Origin: Toxorhynchites rutilus septentrionalis
Lineage: Eukaryota > Arthropoda > Insecta > Diptera > Culicidae
Reading direction: 5' to 3'
Assembly: GCF_029784135.1 (NCBI RefSeq)
Contig: NC_073746.1
Span: 257,958,994-258,022,993, forward strand
Length of the DNA stretch: 64,000 bases
In this document: positions 24,368 to 36,420 of the stretch, one piece after another
Layout: each line of letters begins with the position of its first letter
How positions within the stretch are numbered: the first letter of the stretch is position 1
The notes under the pieces: model-generated
Databases searched by the model: none
Seen by the model: only the letters and a program-made list of their open reading frames with translations
What the model was told of the DNA's origin: nothing
Translations under genes and position numbers: made by a program

Positions 24368-24585
24368 AAATATAGTAGAACCCCGATTATCCGCGGAATT
24401 GTGTAGCAAGGTCATTGCAAATGACGGAAATCGTGGATAATGCGATAGTGTGAAAACCAAGACTAGAAAAAAGAACGAAAGCGTACGCCTCTACTAACAA
24501 ATATCAGGAAGGCCTATAGAATTATTATGGAACTTGCTTCCGGGGGATCATCCGCTCGTGGATAATCTTTCATAGTTTGAAGCCA
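24368..24585. mobile_element. pogo-like terminal fragment
   Basis: Begins ATAGTAGAACCCCGATTATC, the style of pogo/Tigger termini. It contains further GGATAATG and CATCCGCTCGTGGATAATC motifs near its right end, which may be a partial inverted terminus. A related terminus lies at 32651. There is no coding content. Confidence 0.5.
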
Positions 24586-24609
24586 ACACATTTATCGAAA
24601 TTTATATTA

Positions 24610-24859
24610 TCTATATAAATAAAAATGATTTGGTGTCCGTTCCTCACGATTTAACTCATGAACGGAGCAACGGATTTGAACAGTCAGAATCAGGATAGAA
24701 GTGTCTCAGTCTGCGTCAGGTTTATATGTCAAGAAAGAAATTATATACTGCGAATATAGATCGCACACAGAAAAATAATTGTCGGGGAACGTGAGTGTTC
24801 CAAATTATTTATATCAGAAAAGCAATATTTTGCGGGACTAAGTTTGCCGGGTCAGCTAG
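24610..24859 (+). mobile_element. short non-autonomous Helitron
   Basis: Begins TCTATATAAATAAAAATG after an A and ends GCCGGGTCAGCTAG before a T. This matches the Helitron rule of 5'-TC, 3'-CTAG and insertion between A and T. The opening ATGATTTGGTGTCCGTTCCTC...GAACGGAGCAACGGATTTGAA and the closing TTTGCGGGACTAAGTTTGCC are characteristic of the insect HeliNoto-type family. It is 250 bp, with no helicase or Rep frame and no target duplication, as expected for rolling-circle elements. Confidence 0.9.
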
Positions 24860-25743
24860 TTTACAATAAAGTATGCAGTTACCATATGTGTTGCAGTTTC
24901 AATTCACATTCATCGGCGCTAATGAGCAGATAATCAGTACATCAATAGAAAGGCTCTGTTAATACCTAAATCAATTTGTCGACCACCGCATTTTGTAGCA
25001 TTAATTTAACGGTTATACGATCGACCCAATCTGATCGTACAGTTCTCGTCACTATTTGCAATCCAAACAATGAATGGTATACCGTTATACAAAAAAGGTA
25101 AACAAAATAATTAGCGCCTGCTAATAGAATTTCATATGCAAACGCTTGACGATTAGATATCATACACATGGTTCAGTCCTCAAACAGTTGTTTATCGCAA
25201 AGTTGTATATTTGTATGCTTGAAGAAATACTTGAATTCAATATTTACACTGAACTGCTGCTGAAAAAGATTTCATGTTCGAATTTATCCAATGTTTCATT
25301 CGGGTTTAGAAGGAAATCATTTTCAGAGCATACTCTCATCAATTATTGAGAACCTGCCATCTTGTTTGAGAACCTGCCATCTTGTTTGAGTACTGCCACC
25401 TGCCGCTCGTTTTGAGCTTTGTTGTTGACATTCACTCTCCAGGTTTCATAATCATATTTTCACATCTGTAAAAGTTACACCATCTTGAGCACGTATACTT
25501 CTGTACATGCATCCAATCTTTAACTGCTTTGAAATTCACCGACGAGTTTGTTGATATTTGTGTTGAAAGTCGTTTAAATAGTGTGAGAAAGACCTTGGCA
25601 TATTAAAAATAAAGAAATTAATTTTTCACTTGTTCCCCTAACTTAATTTTGTTCTTTTTTTTCACTACTTTCACATTTTCAATCGACCAATCAACCGGTG
25701 TGAAGTGAAATCGGTATATTTTCTGTGTTACGCATACTGTAAC
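24860..25743. other. intergenic, no supported gene
   Basis: AT-rich. Contains two direct copies of a 20-bp unit (GAGAACCTGCCATCTTGTTT, about 25350-25389). No coding exon is supported. Confidence 0.35.
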
Positions 25744-25917
25744 ATGAATTTATCTGTTCCGTTAATTTTTGCTCTCGTTTTCTTTAATTTTGAAAAAACA
25801 AGCTTTCATTCAGAGGCGTCTCGTCCGCCTGTTCAAACTGTTCAAAGAACAGGTAGACAATCTCAGAATAAAATGTATATTATTTCACATTTGTGGATGG
25901 ATGAGGAAGTATCGAAG
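25744..25917 (+). CDS. candidate first exon of a secreted protein (unidentified)
   Basis: ATG at 25744 opens 58 codons ending exactly before AAG|GTAATT, a plausible phase-0 splice donor. Residues 1-15 (MNLSVPLIFALVFFN) look like a signal-peptide hydrophobic core. A polar stretch rich in Ser, Gln and Arg follows. I find no matching acceptor and downstream exon, and I do not recognise the protein. It could be chance, given the AT-rich surroundings. Confidence 0.25.
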
Positions 25918-26394
25918 GTAATTTTTTTTGTGATTTCCATATTATCCCGAATATCCATATTTTATTTTCTATTTTGGTGGAACTCAAACCCACCGTGAAG
26001 AATATAATCTGATAGTTACATTTGACTTCACTCCAATCCGCGCGCAACACAGCCTTAACGCTACGAAATAAGCAGTAATGACTACTGGGTTCAAACCATT
26101 CATCTGAACCCGCCGTCATCCAAACATAGGGCAAATACAGCCAACTACGTATGAAACGATCACTACTACTAATGCGCCGCCTTGCGTAAAAATGACGTTT
26201 TCGGTTCAATATTTCTGCTGAACAAAACCGATGCAAAATACACACATGATTTCTGTGGATGTACTGGTATTCTTTCGTTGAGGTGTGGTTTTAATTCGAG
26301 CGTTCTTATCGATTTTGTTCATTCGACAACTTGAACCCGGTACATACAGTACACGTTTGTCTGCTTACGTTTCGAAACCGTTTTTTTTGTTACG

Positions 26395-26600
26395 CTGCAT
26401 TGGCCGGTTTTGTGAATGAAATAGCTGCGTACTTTGGTCTTAATGCTGACAAAATTGTGGCCCAGAGCTATGATGGCACTACTCATAATCGATCATAACA
26501 AAATTATTGACGAAGCGGTTTAAGGAACTAGATGAATACAAATTCATCGCTTTGTTGAATCACGAAAAATTTGCCGACTTCGAAGTCGCATTAACTATTG
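26395..26600 (+). pseudogene. hAT-like (DUF4371/ZMYM-type) transposase relic
   Basis: One frame reads FVNEIAAYFGLNADKIVAQSYDGTT, close to the conserved 'QxYDGA' block of hAT-derived DUF4371 proteins. It is followed after a shift by KRFKELDEYKFIALLN, typical of a later region of the same family, so the segment between them is deleted. The flanks 26634-26720 contain GCACAAAAAAAATCG clusters. Confidence 0.45.
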
Positions 26601-26964
26601 GAATTTGAAATTACTTATTTCATATCACTCGACCGCACAAAAAAAATCGTGTTCGCTAAACAATTTGAAACAAAACTTTTTGTTATGTGGTGGATAGGGA
26701 CCGCATAAAAAAAGTTTCCTCAAGAAAATAATCCAAATCCTAATGATTCCATTCGTGATCAACATTCGATTTCCTTTTTTCCATTTCATAAGCGGCCTAC
26801 TCACTTGCGCAGATCATAAAATCAACTCTTTGCTCCTGTCAATAAGCTCCTACCTTAAAACAAACAAAACAAAACATGAGAATGGGAATTAACTGACACA
26901 GTTCCTATGTAGAGCGATAAAATACATATCAAGGATAGGAAAAAAATGGTCGATGACATTTTTT

Positions 26965-27040
26965 TTCAAATATCGCATAAAAAAATCGCACAAAAAAAAA
27001 TCGCACAAAAAACCGTACAAAAACTGGTTTTACTGTATAG
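26965..27040. repeat. GCACAAAAAAATC-type repeat cluster with a TA-flanked end
   Basis: Three or four copies of CGCACAAAAAAAATCG-like units end in CTGGTTTTACTGTA. Reversed, this is a TACAGTAAAACCAG terminus of Tc1/pogo style. Related clusters occur at 11295-11345, 15205-15225 and 26634-26720. Confidence 0.5.
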
Positions 27041-27099
27041 ATAAATGCTGAGAAATAAAAATGTTAAAATCTGTCATCGCAATACTCTTGTTTTAATGT

Positions 27100-27900
27100 T
27101 GCAAATGAAATTGAAGAGGTAGCACAGTTGGTCACGCGTCGCCTCTGCGAAAGAATACCATTCTCACCAGGAAAATTCTCAACTCTCTCATCGGCCCTCG
27201 GAAAACAACTCGGAATCATACAGTCAACGTTGAGTCGTATGATTGGACGTTACTAGGAAACTCTGAGCATCGAACTGAAGAAGAAATGCGGTCAGAATGG
27301 ATGTTCTATTAGTGATCAGGATCGTGTCGTGAAAGCGTTCAAGTGGAATCCTAGTGCTTCGGTCAGGGTTGAATCTGTCCAAGTCTTTCGTTTCAGAGAG
27401 CCAAGGACCGGGAGAGACTGCATACGTACAAAGTGCAGAGGGCTCCAAATCGTGATCAACGGCAAAATACGGTGGGAAAATCACGGGTCGGAAACTGTAC
27501 ACCCATATATGCCGACGAAGCCTCATTGTCCCATCATGGATGATGAGACTTTCGTCAAGGCGGACTTCCGGCAGCTTCCGGGGCTACTGTTCTTCACCGA
27601 CCAGCACAAGTTTGATGTTCCGGAGGAAGTAAGGAAGCAAAAACTTTCAAAGTTTGCCAAGAAATACATAATTTGGCAAGCAATCTGCTTATGTGACCAA
27701 CGGAGTGCGCCGTTCGTGACTACCGGAACTATAAACGGGCAGATCTACATCAAGGAGTGTCTACATAAGCGTCTGCTTCCTCTGTTAAAGCAACACGAGG
27801 GCCCTACGACCTTCTGGCCGGATCTAGCTTCGTGCCACTATTCAAAGGATGTACTGGAGCGATACGGGTCACTTTCGTACCCAAGGACACAAAAATTAGG
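27100..27900 (+). pseudogene. Tc1/mariner-superfamily transposase relic
   Basis: An N-terminal region in broken frame (27130-27330) leads to an open frame at 27329-27961. It contains the first catalytic Asp (PIMDDETFVKADF), a conserved SKFAKKYIIWQAICLCDQRSAP block and the second Asp (FWPDLASCHYSKDVLE). The sequence then diverges at about 27880, before the third acidic residue, so the C-terminus has been deleted. The conserved blocks resemble a mosquito Tc1/mariner lineage with long D-D spacing. That spacing cannot be measured here because the third residue is missing. Confidence 0.8.
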
Positions 27901-27961
27901 AAAACAATTAGTTCAGCTGTTATATTTTTCGTATATTTTAGCAATCATCGAAATTGATTGA

Positions 27962-29155
27962 AATCACTTCATATACATGATAGCCTATGATTACAAATTA
28001 TAAATATTTTCAATAATAACTAAGCTTTCAAGAAAAAATAAAATAAAAATATAATGCGCCTTCTATCTCTGAACCATCATGAACTATGAAAAACAAATAC
28101 GTTCAATAACTACAAGAACCAAATCAAAATTTTGTTTTGTGTAGTATTTTTCCAAAGAAGTAGTTCCAGTAGTTCAAAAGATATGATTTTTTAAAAAAAG
28201 ACATTTTTGGAAATAGGGAAAAATGTAATTTTTCGGACCAAACCTGGAATGGAATTGGGCACCCCAATGAAAAAAAGTACGAGTCTAATATTTTGCGATA
28301 TGGAACAAAACTACCAATTTTAACGGAAATCTGGAACACAAATAAGATGTTTCTTAGCAGCACCACGGTAAACCGAGTGGAAATTTTACAAGAAACCAAC
28401 CAAAATACAGTACTTCAAAATAAATTTAATATTGTTACATCGAGTTTTATTGAGATTTATTGAATTCTAGTAAGATGCATTACAACGCGCGCCTTGTACA
28501 TCTACATCTAGTTGCACTATAAAACATAGTCATTGGAAATGTGTTTTCAATCGTATGTCGTATAATAATATGCACGAATTTCTCCCATAGATGAACTCGA
28601 GGTCATCAAAACCCATTTCAGATAACAAACATTCCCTTCTCTTACCAAGGAGTGCTTGAAAACTAAAAATACGGCAACGTAGCAACTCGAATCTCTGCGG
28701 AATTGATAAACTATCTGTTCACAACAAGCGCCAACAAGGGGGAGCCTTTTCATCTCGTTCACGTACAATTGAAATTTTATTCACATCGTCGCCTGCCCCC
28801 AGCTTGTTCACTTTTGGAGTGGCCTTGCCTTACTCTGGTTCTCTACTGAAGCTGCTGAATAAACTGTTTTTGTTTCGTGTTTCATATTTATTACCAAGCA
28901 TTCTTTCATGTTTTATGATTATGATTATTACACTGTGAGATTTAGTACTTGGGCAACAATAAAAACCTCCGTGATTGGTCTTAAATTTTCATGTCGTTAT
29001 AACACAGAACCAGGCTTCGACAAAACAACCATCACAAAACAGGAGACGCTGGGTGGCTGCTGTAAGCTATTCGCATCAAAATGCACACTGTTGCCAATTT
29101 GAACGTGCCCTCCATCGCACACTGATTTTATCCAATCCGATAATCTTATTGTAAT
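27962..29155. other. intergenic, no supported gene
   Basis: AT-rich to about 28550, then mixed composition. Minus-strand frames at 28124-28399 and 28547-28768 show no domain. No repeats stand out. Confidence 0.3.
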
Positions 29156-29629
29156 TTATTCATGCAGAAATTCTCTTTCGGTGCTCCATACAACAGCAGC
29201 GCGCTTAACGTTACAATGCTTTTTTCGGCATAAAATGGAATTCCGGGCTCTATTGTGCCTCCCTCGAATCGTGAATACGTGAATAGTCTGCTGGCGTGAT
29301 TGCCGTAACGCTTCAATGCTGGCACAAAAAATCAATAGGGCATTGAAATCTCTTCTCAGAGAATCACTGGGTCCTCCCCGTCCCAGCAGCGGTAGCAATT
29401 TTAAATCGGGACTATCCAATATAATTAGCATCATGTATGGAATTCATACAGTGAAATAATCCAGCAGATAAAAACGCAGCAAAGCTCCGGTGCGCGTGTT
29501 TTGCGAACCGGCACGACAGAATCGATCCCAAGTCGAAACAGTACCTACCACATTGCCAATGGCTAGATTATAAAACTTATCCTCTGCTGTACTGTAATAC
29601 GCGCACAAAGAAAAATGTTCGTGTAACAT
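29156..29629 (-). pseudogene. unidentified ORF interrupted by one TGA
   Basis: Two consecutive minus-strand frames lie in the same phase: 29629-29444 (61 codons) and 29434-29156 (92 codons), separated only by one TGA and three codons. Together they give about 157 codons with protein-like composition (for example NLAIGNVVGTVSTWDRF and LLPLLGRGGPSDSLRRDF). I do not recognise a domain. It could be a recent pseudogene, a sequencing error in a real gene, a transposon remnant or chance. Confidence 0.25.
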
Positions 29630-31630
29630 AAATTCTTATGATTGATGAAACTCCGATTTGTTCACGAAAACGCTACTCACGTCCGCAATACTTGCGTTCC
29701 GCGCCTCGTCAGCTGACGGAGGGAAGAACCCTGACAAACCATTTATTATGGAATTTACTTAATGCACTGGGGATAGGAGTATTTCATTTTGTGGATGTCG
29801 TCCCGTAGGGTAGACATGACGATAAATCCATTAGTAGAGATCGTTGAAAGACCTCAGATAGGTTTTGATAATCATGAAAACTTGCATATGATACCTACAG
29901 GGAAGACACCATCAATACGTTATCCAGAATAATTACCTGAAAGAAAAGAAATGGAAACAATCAGCATAGGATCAAAAACATGCCAAAAACTGCAAAGAAA
30001 AATTAAACCCTATTTTCTCAACAGGGTGTCGACTCAAAACCCGAAAAAAATCCCTGATATTCCCGGCTTTTCTAGTAATTTTTCAGAGAAATTCCAGATT
30101 CCAGAGTACTTTAACTGTAGTTCCTAAAACATTTAGTTAGCTTAAACAATAAAATTTAAGAACGTCTGTCAATATCTTCCTATAAATGAATTGTTTGTGA
30201 TTTTAATTAAGTTAAACGACGAGTAGGAAGTGTTTTAAAAGATTAGCCGATTCATTAAATTACTAATTAATTAACTTATTTAACGCGCACCCTCTTTCTT
30301 CCGACTTTCCTTGATTTCAAGATAAAGAGAATGAGAATTTCGTACTCGTTGAATAAACTAGCCCAACATTTTTTGATGCTATCTTTCCAATGTGAAGCCT
30401 ACCAAGATAAACTTGTTGCATAGCACCACCGTTTCCTCACAATTGTTTTCTAAAACATTCGGTATCAATGGAAAAACCCTCTCGACGTTGAGGTTTCCAC
30501 ACGAGAGACAGAAGACAATTTTTTGTGAAAAGTTCCGTGAACCTATCCTTTCCAGAATTATTCCAGTTGTAAATTTTACAGATCATAGTGAGCTAACTTG
30601 TTGCTTTTGTTGCTATTAACATTATGCCGTCCGCACAATTCATAAAAAAAATATTCGCTTGGCGCCGGCAGCGCTAATTCGGATTATTGTCTTGTCGCTG
30701 GTCGTTCTTGATACTATCGGGAAATTATAAATAGTCAAATATTAGTAAACTTATCGTTAGTTCTCACAAGTTCTTAACCCTGTTCCCACACTTTCTTGAC
30801 ATTTCGAAGATATACATACGTAAATATTACAAACTCTCCATATTCTCCCCCTATAATTGCGGGTAATCATCGTTTTCTGCATTGAAAAACACTTTGGCCG
30901 TATAATTACAAAAACAGTATATTGAATTGCAAGAAACTACATTTATGTTTGAGGAAACAAACACGAGTTTCGGAAGATATAATTGAAGTTTCTCTTAACA
31001 TGTTCATATTCCACCCATCTTCTCTACTTATAGAAACATAAAACCAATTGTAAGTGTGTATGTTATTGTTACCTAAACAAAAGATCAACAGAAGGTAAAC
31101 GATATTTAAGTGCTGTCGCCTGCCACTGAGCGATACTAGGCGTACGTAACCAATGTAGTGTCGCCGGACGGCAAAGTGTTAATATTGTTTCAGTGCTAAG
31201 TCTGCTGAAGCTTCACGTCCAAGATCCTTCAAATATCAAAAAGTTCAATAGGGTGATGTGGGGGATGTTTCTCGATTCGTTTTCCAGTCGTTTTTATCGG
31301 AATCATTCTGAAAGACCTGTTGCAGCTCGCGTAATATGACGAAATTCCCTAATTTTCAAGGTAATCGACACCCTGTATATACATAAATTTAACCGAGCTC
31401 TTGGTTCCGCAGCGGTTGCTGTTGCCGCTGTCATCACACAACTGATTCGTCTCGGATTCTATGCTCTTCGTTCTACGGAAGGAACTTTATCGTGAATTAT
31501 TTCTTTGGGAAATTGTGTTTTTGGGAGTTACCTAATTTTCCTAAGAGATGCTGAAATACTACTTAAATACTCAACAAGTTCAGTGTTTCAATTTTGCTCT
31601 AGACAGTGATCAATGAACATTATATGTTAA
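29630..31630. other. intergenic, no supported gene
   Basis: Contains an AAAATCCCTGATATTCCCGG phrase (about 30047-30066), a common kind of decayed-repeat sequence. The rest is AT-rich without recognisable exons or repeats. Confidence 0.3.
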
Positions 31631-32356
31631 GGGAGTATTCTAGTCTAGAAATTTAAAAAAAATCATTTATTTTCCTTCATATTTCTGTAGTTTAGGCATC
31701 TAAGAATATACCCTAGAAAGGATTATCGAAATTCCTATCATTTACCGAGTTAGAGCAATTTTAGTTATGCGGTATGTAACCTGGTTCGGCCATAACAATG
31801 AACTTCAAACGCGTTTTTCTCGAAACAAGTGTTTACAAACTGGCGTACACGATATATCATGTTCTATTGAACCGATTCGTGTCGAATTTATATGGATACA
31901 ATCTGCAGGCATTTCTCTATCGCATTAACCTCTAAAAAAATATATTTTTAAAATTTTACTATTTTAAAAAAATCGGGAAACGTAAGAAAAAACGTTTTGA
32001 ACCGCATTTTGTTTTTCAAACGGCCGTCATTTTGTCAAAAAAAGATGTTTTGACTTGCCCGAGGTTCATGCGATAGCGGCATCTTTACTGATTCAGAGTC
32101 TGTTCGATTTTTCTGTTTCTGATAACCAGAAGGGCTGGGATCGTGTACACCATGGTACAACTTTTTATGAGGCCTCCACTTCATCAGCTCTTAACTGTTC
32201 TAGTTATGAATATTTTTTCTCCGTTCTATTTTTGTTTTATTGTTAAAAGATAGATGAACAAATAATGGTATAATGGATAGTAAAAATATTCTTTGTTTTA
32301 TTTTTACGGAGCTCGAAAAACGTCCGGAATTCGTGTCTCTACACTATAATACCCCC
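31631..32356. mobile_element. TTAA-target non-autonomous DNA element, copy 1
   Basis: Flanked by TTAA on both sides (31627-31630 and 32357-32360). The ends are GGGAGTATTCTAGTCTAGA and TCTACACTATAATACCCCC, inverted copies with three mismatches. At 726 bp it has no transposase. A frame at 32055-32246 is not conserved with the second copy. The right 160 bp recur at 37912-38063. The exact TTAA duplication supports piggyBac-type insertion, although the GGG/CCC ends differ from canonical piggyBac termini. Confidence 0.85.
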
Positions 32357-32647
32357 TTAATGCTGAAAGTTTAAGACATATATTTAGACAATTTGCATTT
32401 TTTTTTAACTTTTTCAAAATTATAATTTCCCTAATTACCTTGTTACCTACAAATCATTCTCACCCCCATTACCAACAGTTATTCATCACCTCTTGTCATT
32501 CACTACCGAATACTTGTACTATAGGGCTGATACATGAATTTCTATAATGTTCGGTCTTTGTCGGCAATAATTTCGTAGTCCTACGTTAACCATGTGGTCG
32601 TGTCAAAATCGTCCTTATTTCTAAGGTCTTGTTCTTGTGATGTTAAG

Positions 32648-33198
32648 ATACAGTAGAGCCCTGATTATCCGCGAGCGGATGATCCGCGACGGCGTGTACC
32701 ATAGTAAATCTATAACCCTTCCCGTCAGTCAGTGTTAGCTTATGCTATTTTTGTTTTGGTGAAGGCTTTCACATTATCTAATCACTGGTGTTCACGAGCT
32801 TATAGATGGATAGTCCAATCATTTTTGTATTGATAAAACATAGTTTCATACTAAAATATCTTTTTTTCGTGTTTGCATTTAATTTTTGATCCTTCATTGC
32901 GTTATTCGCGATTTTCGTTATTCGCGGTTACCTTGTCAAACTATTCCAAGGATAAAGAAATTTCTATGAACAACTGAACTGCTACTCCATTGACCCCATA
33001 ATGCAGCAATAGTAGCACTTCTGATATTATATTAAAACTTACGTTTTCTAATTCATCAACCTTCTCATTCTCATCATATCCCACTCTTTCTATTAACTTC
33101 AAATGGAGGAAGTGTTGTTTGAGAATTATTCTAATGGTAACCATGAACTGCATTTTAGATAATAAATAAGTTTTTTTCCGAAAAGTTGAAAATTGCAA
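32648..33198 (-). mobile_element. possible pogo-like element relic
   Basis: CAGTAGAGCCCTGATTATCC at 32651 is a pogo/Tigger-style terminus preceded by TA. Inside, a minus-strand frame at 33198-32941 (85 codons, with an acidic ENEKVDELENVSFN segment) has the position and acidic-helical character of a pogo transposase C-terminus. I cannot match specific motifs. The other end was not found. Confidence 0.35.
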
Positions 33199-34104
33199 GA
33201 ATTTTTGTCAACAAACCTTTTGACGTAGGACTACGTCTTTCATTTCTGTACCGGGGTATAAGTTCAAAGTTTCGAAAACGAAAGAGTGACGCTTGAGAGC
33301 AAGATTTTGAACGTTAATACTTTACTTGTCTTTACTTCATGCAGGCTTTGATTTCTTCCACTCGCTCGCCAATGCGCTCAAGCAAAGAAAGATTTGCGCA
33401 TTCGGTTCCCTTTATGCAATCGTATTCAAGACCATCAATTTCTATTCTGCTTCCGTGTGGAGTGGTCATGAAAACTCTCGTGTGTTATTCTTACGAAAAC
33501 AAAGCAGAATTATGTATCAAATTTTATCAGTTGCTTTTGCAAAACCATGCAAACCCAACGGAAGATTTTTGAGCATTTATGTGTTATACATTTATCAATT
33601 TTTTGTCATGCTGTCATAGAACTCTACTACAGACAATCAATTTTTTCATCTGTTTTACCATTGAAATTTTCCAAGATATTATTATTCGGCCACGATTTAG
33701 GTAGTACTGGAAGTATTTTTCATTGGTCATTTTTGTCAGTAGTAGGTGCTTACTTTTGCTTCAATTGCATGACCATTTCGTCATATGCGTTTTCCATACT
33801 CATATCCGTTAAATCCATGACAAATATGATCCACCGCACTGCTTGCGTGATCTCGATAGATATTTAAACACAATCTTCAGATGTTCCTAGTTGAAATTGG
33901 CGAAACATCCAAGGTTAGCACGGGGCTTTCAAATCCTCCCAAATATACGGGTCCTGCAAATTATCTACTGACGCGAATGATAGCAATGATGGAACCGATG
34001 GTACAGATTGTAGCTTGTTAATAGTTGCGGTTCATCAAGACCTTATGTTCCTTGTGACCTTGTGATATGCTGTTCAAACTCTTACAGTTGCACCTCGGAT
34101 TGCC
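33199..34104. other. intergenic, no supported gene
   Basis: Three overlapping plus-strand frames (33326-33867) cover the same DNA in different phases and show no recognisable domain. They may derive from an old transposase, but this is not supportable. Confidence 0.3.
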
Positions 34105-34185
34105 CATACGTGCCAGCATTTCAAGGCCGGCTACGCAAAGAATCTCGATGTGTGGTTGCCCCATAAATTGACGCAGAGGAACTGA
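34105..34185 (+). pseudogene. mariner transposase fragment
   Basis: One frame reads CQHFKAGYAKNLDVWLPHKL followed by TQRN, matching the conserved linker after the mariner helix-turn-helix (compare KLDVWVPHELTQKN in the copy at 42585). Flanking coding parts are absent. It is about 27 codons of an old relic. Confidence 0.7.
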
Positions 34186-34718
34186 ACTAACCCTTTCACA
34201 GTGTCACTTGTTATGCACTTGCATATCATAGGGCTCTGAGAAGCTTAGCAGAGTAGTGTGACACATAGAAGCGTTTGCATTTGTCCGCTCTTTTGAAAAT
34301 TAACAATGACTTGATTAAAATTGATTTTAATCAAGAATAAATTGACCTCAAAATTACACAAAGAGCCGCGGATACTTTTGAAATGATTAATATTAGAAAA
34401 CCGATCTGCAAGCCTTCTGCTTATTCTGCATTTGTTCCAAGGCCACTCAGATACCGATATCGAATAAGTGGAAAAATTACTTTCTTGAAGTTGCCGGATT
34501 TGATAGAATTCGTACGATAAAAACGTTCCCATAAAATTTTTAACAAACAGCGTCGATTCTTCGATGGTGAAAAAAATAAAAAAAACTTTAACACGGTTTT
34601 TGTCAAATATCAATAAACCACATTATTGCGATACGGTTTCCATAGTGTTCGACCGGGCTACTCATGCTACCATCGATTAACGAGCAAACAATTACTAGCA
34701 ACCAACTGAAAATTGTGG

Positions 34719-34834
34719 GAATGATGGATAAGATCCATAAATTGCGTTTATATGTAACGGGTGATATCACGATCTCCGAATCGGGCCTTTACCCGTTACA
34801 TATAAACGCAATTTATGGATCTTATCCATCATTC
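34719..34834. repeat. perfect 44-bp foldback with 28-nt loop
   Basis: The left arm 34719-34762 (starts GAATGATGGATAAGATCC) is the exact reverse complement of the right arm 34791-34834. The loop is 34763-34790. Perfect arms of this length imply a recent origin or selection. It could be a minimal foldback element, a hairpin-RNA or microRNA-like precursor, or an inverted duplication. No TA or TTAA duplication is obvious at its edges. Confidence 0.97.
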
Positions 34835-36068
34835 TCACCATTCTCAAGTGCAAACATTTGCTTTCACTCGTTATTATTTATCGCACGATCAAGCTAAACA
34901 TGGCGAATGAACTCGTCGTAGGGCAAAGCGTGAGAAGTAGGATTCGACCTCAGGCGAAGTCCTTTCAACCCATTTCAAACACTGTAGCCACCCGACAACG
35001 ATTGCGACTTTCGAACTAGTTATATACACTCTAACATTAAAATTCGAACTGGACTGGAAACTCCAACATGCTGTCTATTGGTAATACCTTTTCTAATGTT
35101 TTCCAATCTAAAAGGGATGTCAAAAACCTCAAGGCTGCAAATGATAAAACCAACTATTTGTTCACGGCATACGACACCTCCCCCCTTTCCGATCAAACAC
35201 AGGTTGTTCAAAATTCACGGCCATCAAGCCATCCCACCCACACTGCAATATAAAAAACTGAACACCCGCGCTGCTTCCCCTTTTCACCAAAGAGACCACA
35301 GTCAGTCTACCGACATCGGCAGACATCGAGGTAACACGTGAAAATTGCACAGCCGCATGCTTCCCGCGCCATTTGCCAAATCCCTCTTGTATGCTTTAGG
35401 GGACCACCACCACCACCACCGATCCTACCCACAACCATGTTTACACACAGACTTCGAGTGAAAGAAAGCAAGCGCAGGCTGCGGTAACAGCCGAGCGCAA
35501 TGGCATCAAATCGCGATGCCTTCACCTCCGCTCCCCCACTCACTAGGCATAGTCGCGCGTACTCATACAACAGTAACAACGAGAATAACCAACAAAAGCA
35601 AACAAAACAAAACCGGCTCCGGGAGTAATGTTTTCACTCGCAGCCCACCGCGTTGCGATGGAGTTTGTTTTTGTTGTTGTTTTTGTTTTCATTTGTTCCA
35701 TCGTGGCGTTCGTAGTGCCAACACAAACCAACCGTCAGGCGAAATAGCATTCGACACATGTAGTGGTGCTGATAGATGTACTGTTTATTGTGCCCAACTG
35801 ATGTACGCGCTAGTGATTTCACATTTCGAAAATTCCTGTTTCAACGCCCAGGTCCCATATGCATAGAAAATGTGAGCCATTTGTGTGCAGCTTAAGTGTT
35901 AGGATAGGTGTGATGAAAACTGTGACAAAATCGCTTGCACATTTTACTTTTTTTTTGCATTTTTACGATTCTCTTTGCGTTATCTAGAAAAGAACAAACA
36001 CCGAACGTCTGAACTGTCACCAATTCGAATCTATTTTTCAAATTAGTTAGCTTGGCCGGCTAATAACG
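34835..36068. other. GC-richer intergenic segment, no supported gene
   Basis: 35170-35780 is richer in G and C, with CCACCA runs and several overlapping open frames on both strands. None has a domain or convincing splice signals. It may be promoter or 5' UTR sequence of a host gene whose coding exons lie outside or were not recognised. Confidence 0.3.
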
Positions 36069-36420
36069 TACGAGGGCATTCCGATATGTACTTAGCCTAC
36101 AAAAAAAAGTTTCGAGCGATTTATTTCTCAACATAGTCTCCTTTTAGCTCGATACACTTAACCCAGCGATGCTCAAACTTCTTTAATCCATCTGAAAAAT
36201 ACGTTTTCTCGAGGTCATTCTCATTCGACTCAAATTTCTGCCCGGCGAGTGACTTTTTCAAGTTTGGAAACAAAAAAAAAGTCGCACGGAGCCAAATCTG
36301 GAGAATATGGTGGATGGGGCAGCAGTTCGTAGTGCAATTCGACCAATTTGGCCGTGGCGACGGCGGAATTTCCATTTTTCCTATCTTACTAAAATCCGCG
36401 GACACGCCCGCTTCCACACA
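36069..36420 (-). pseudogene. mariner transposase C-terminal relic
   Basis: The terminus TACGAGGGCATTCCGATATG is at 36069. Inward on the minus strand is the stop at 36121, then a typical C-terminal block reading upstream (HRWVKCIELKGDYVEK, DLEKTYFSDGLKK, LKKSLAGQKFES). In an adjacent frame lies the PPYSPDLAPCDFF catalytic motif with the third Asp. The link between these blocks contains a frameshift, and sequence homology ends near 36420. About one third of the gene remains. Confidence 0.85.

Noticed and set aside
35307..35866. GC-rich coding exon on either strand
   Set aside because: Several frames on both strands overlap the same simple-sequence DNA (CCACCA runs, TTGTTG runs). None is preferred.
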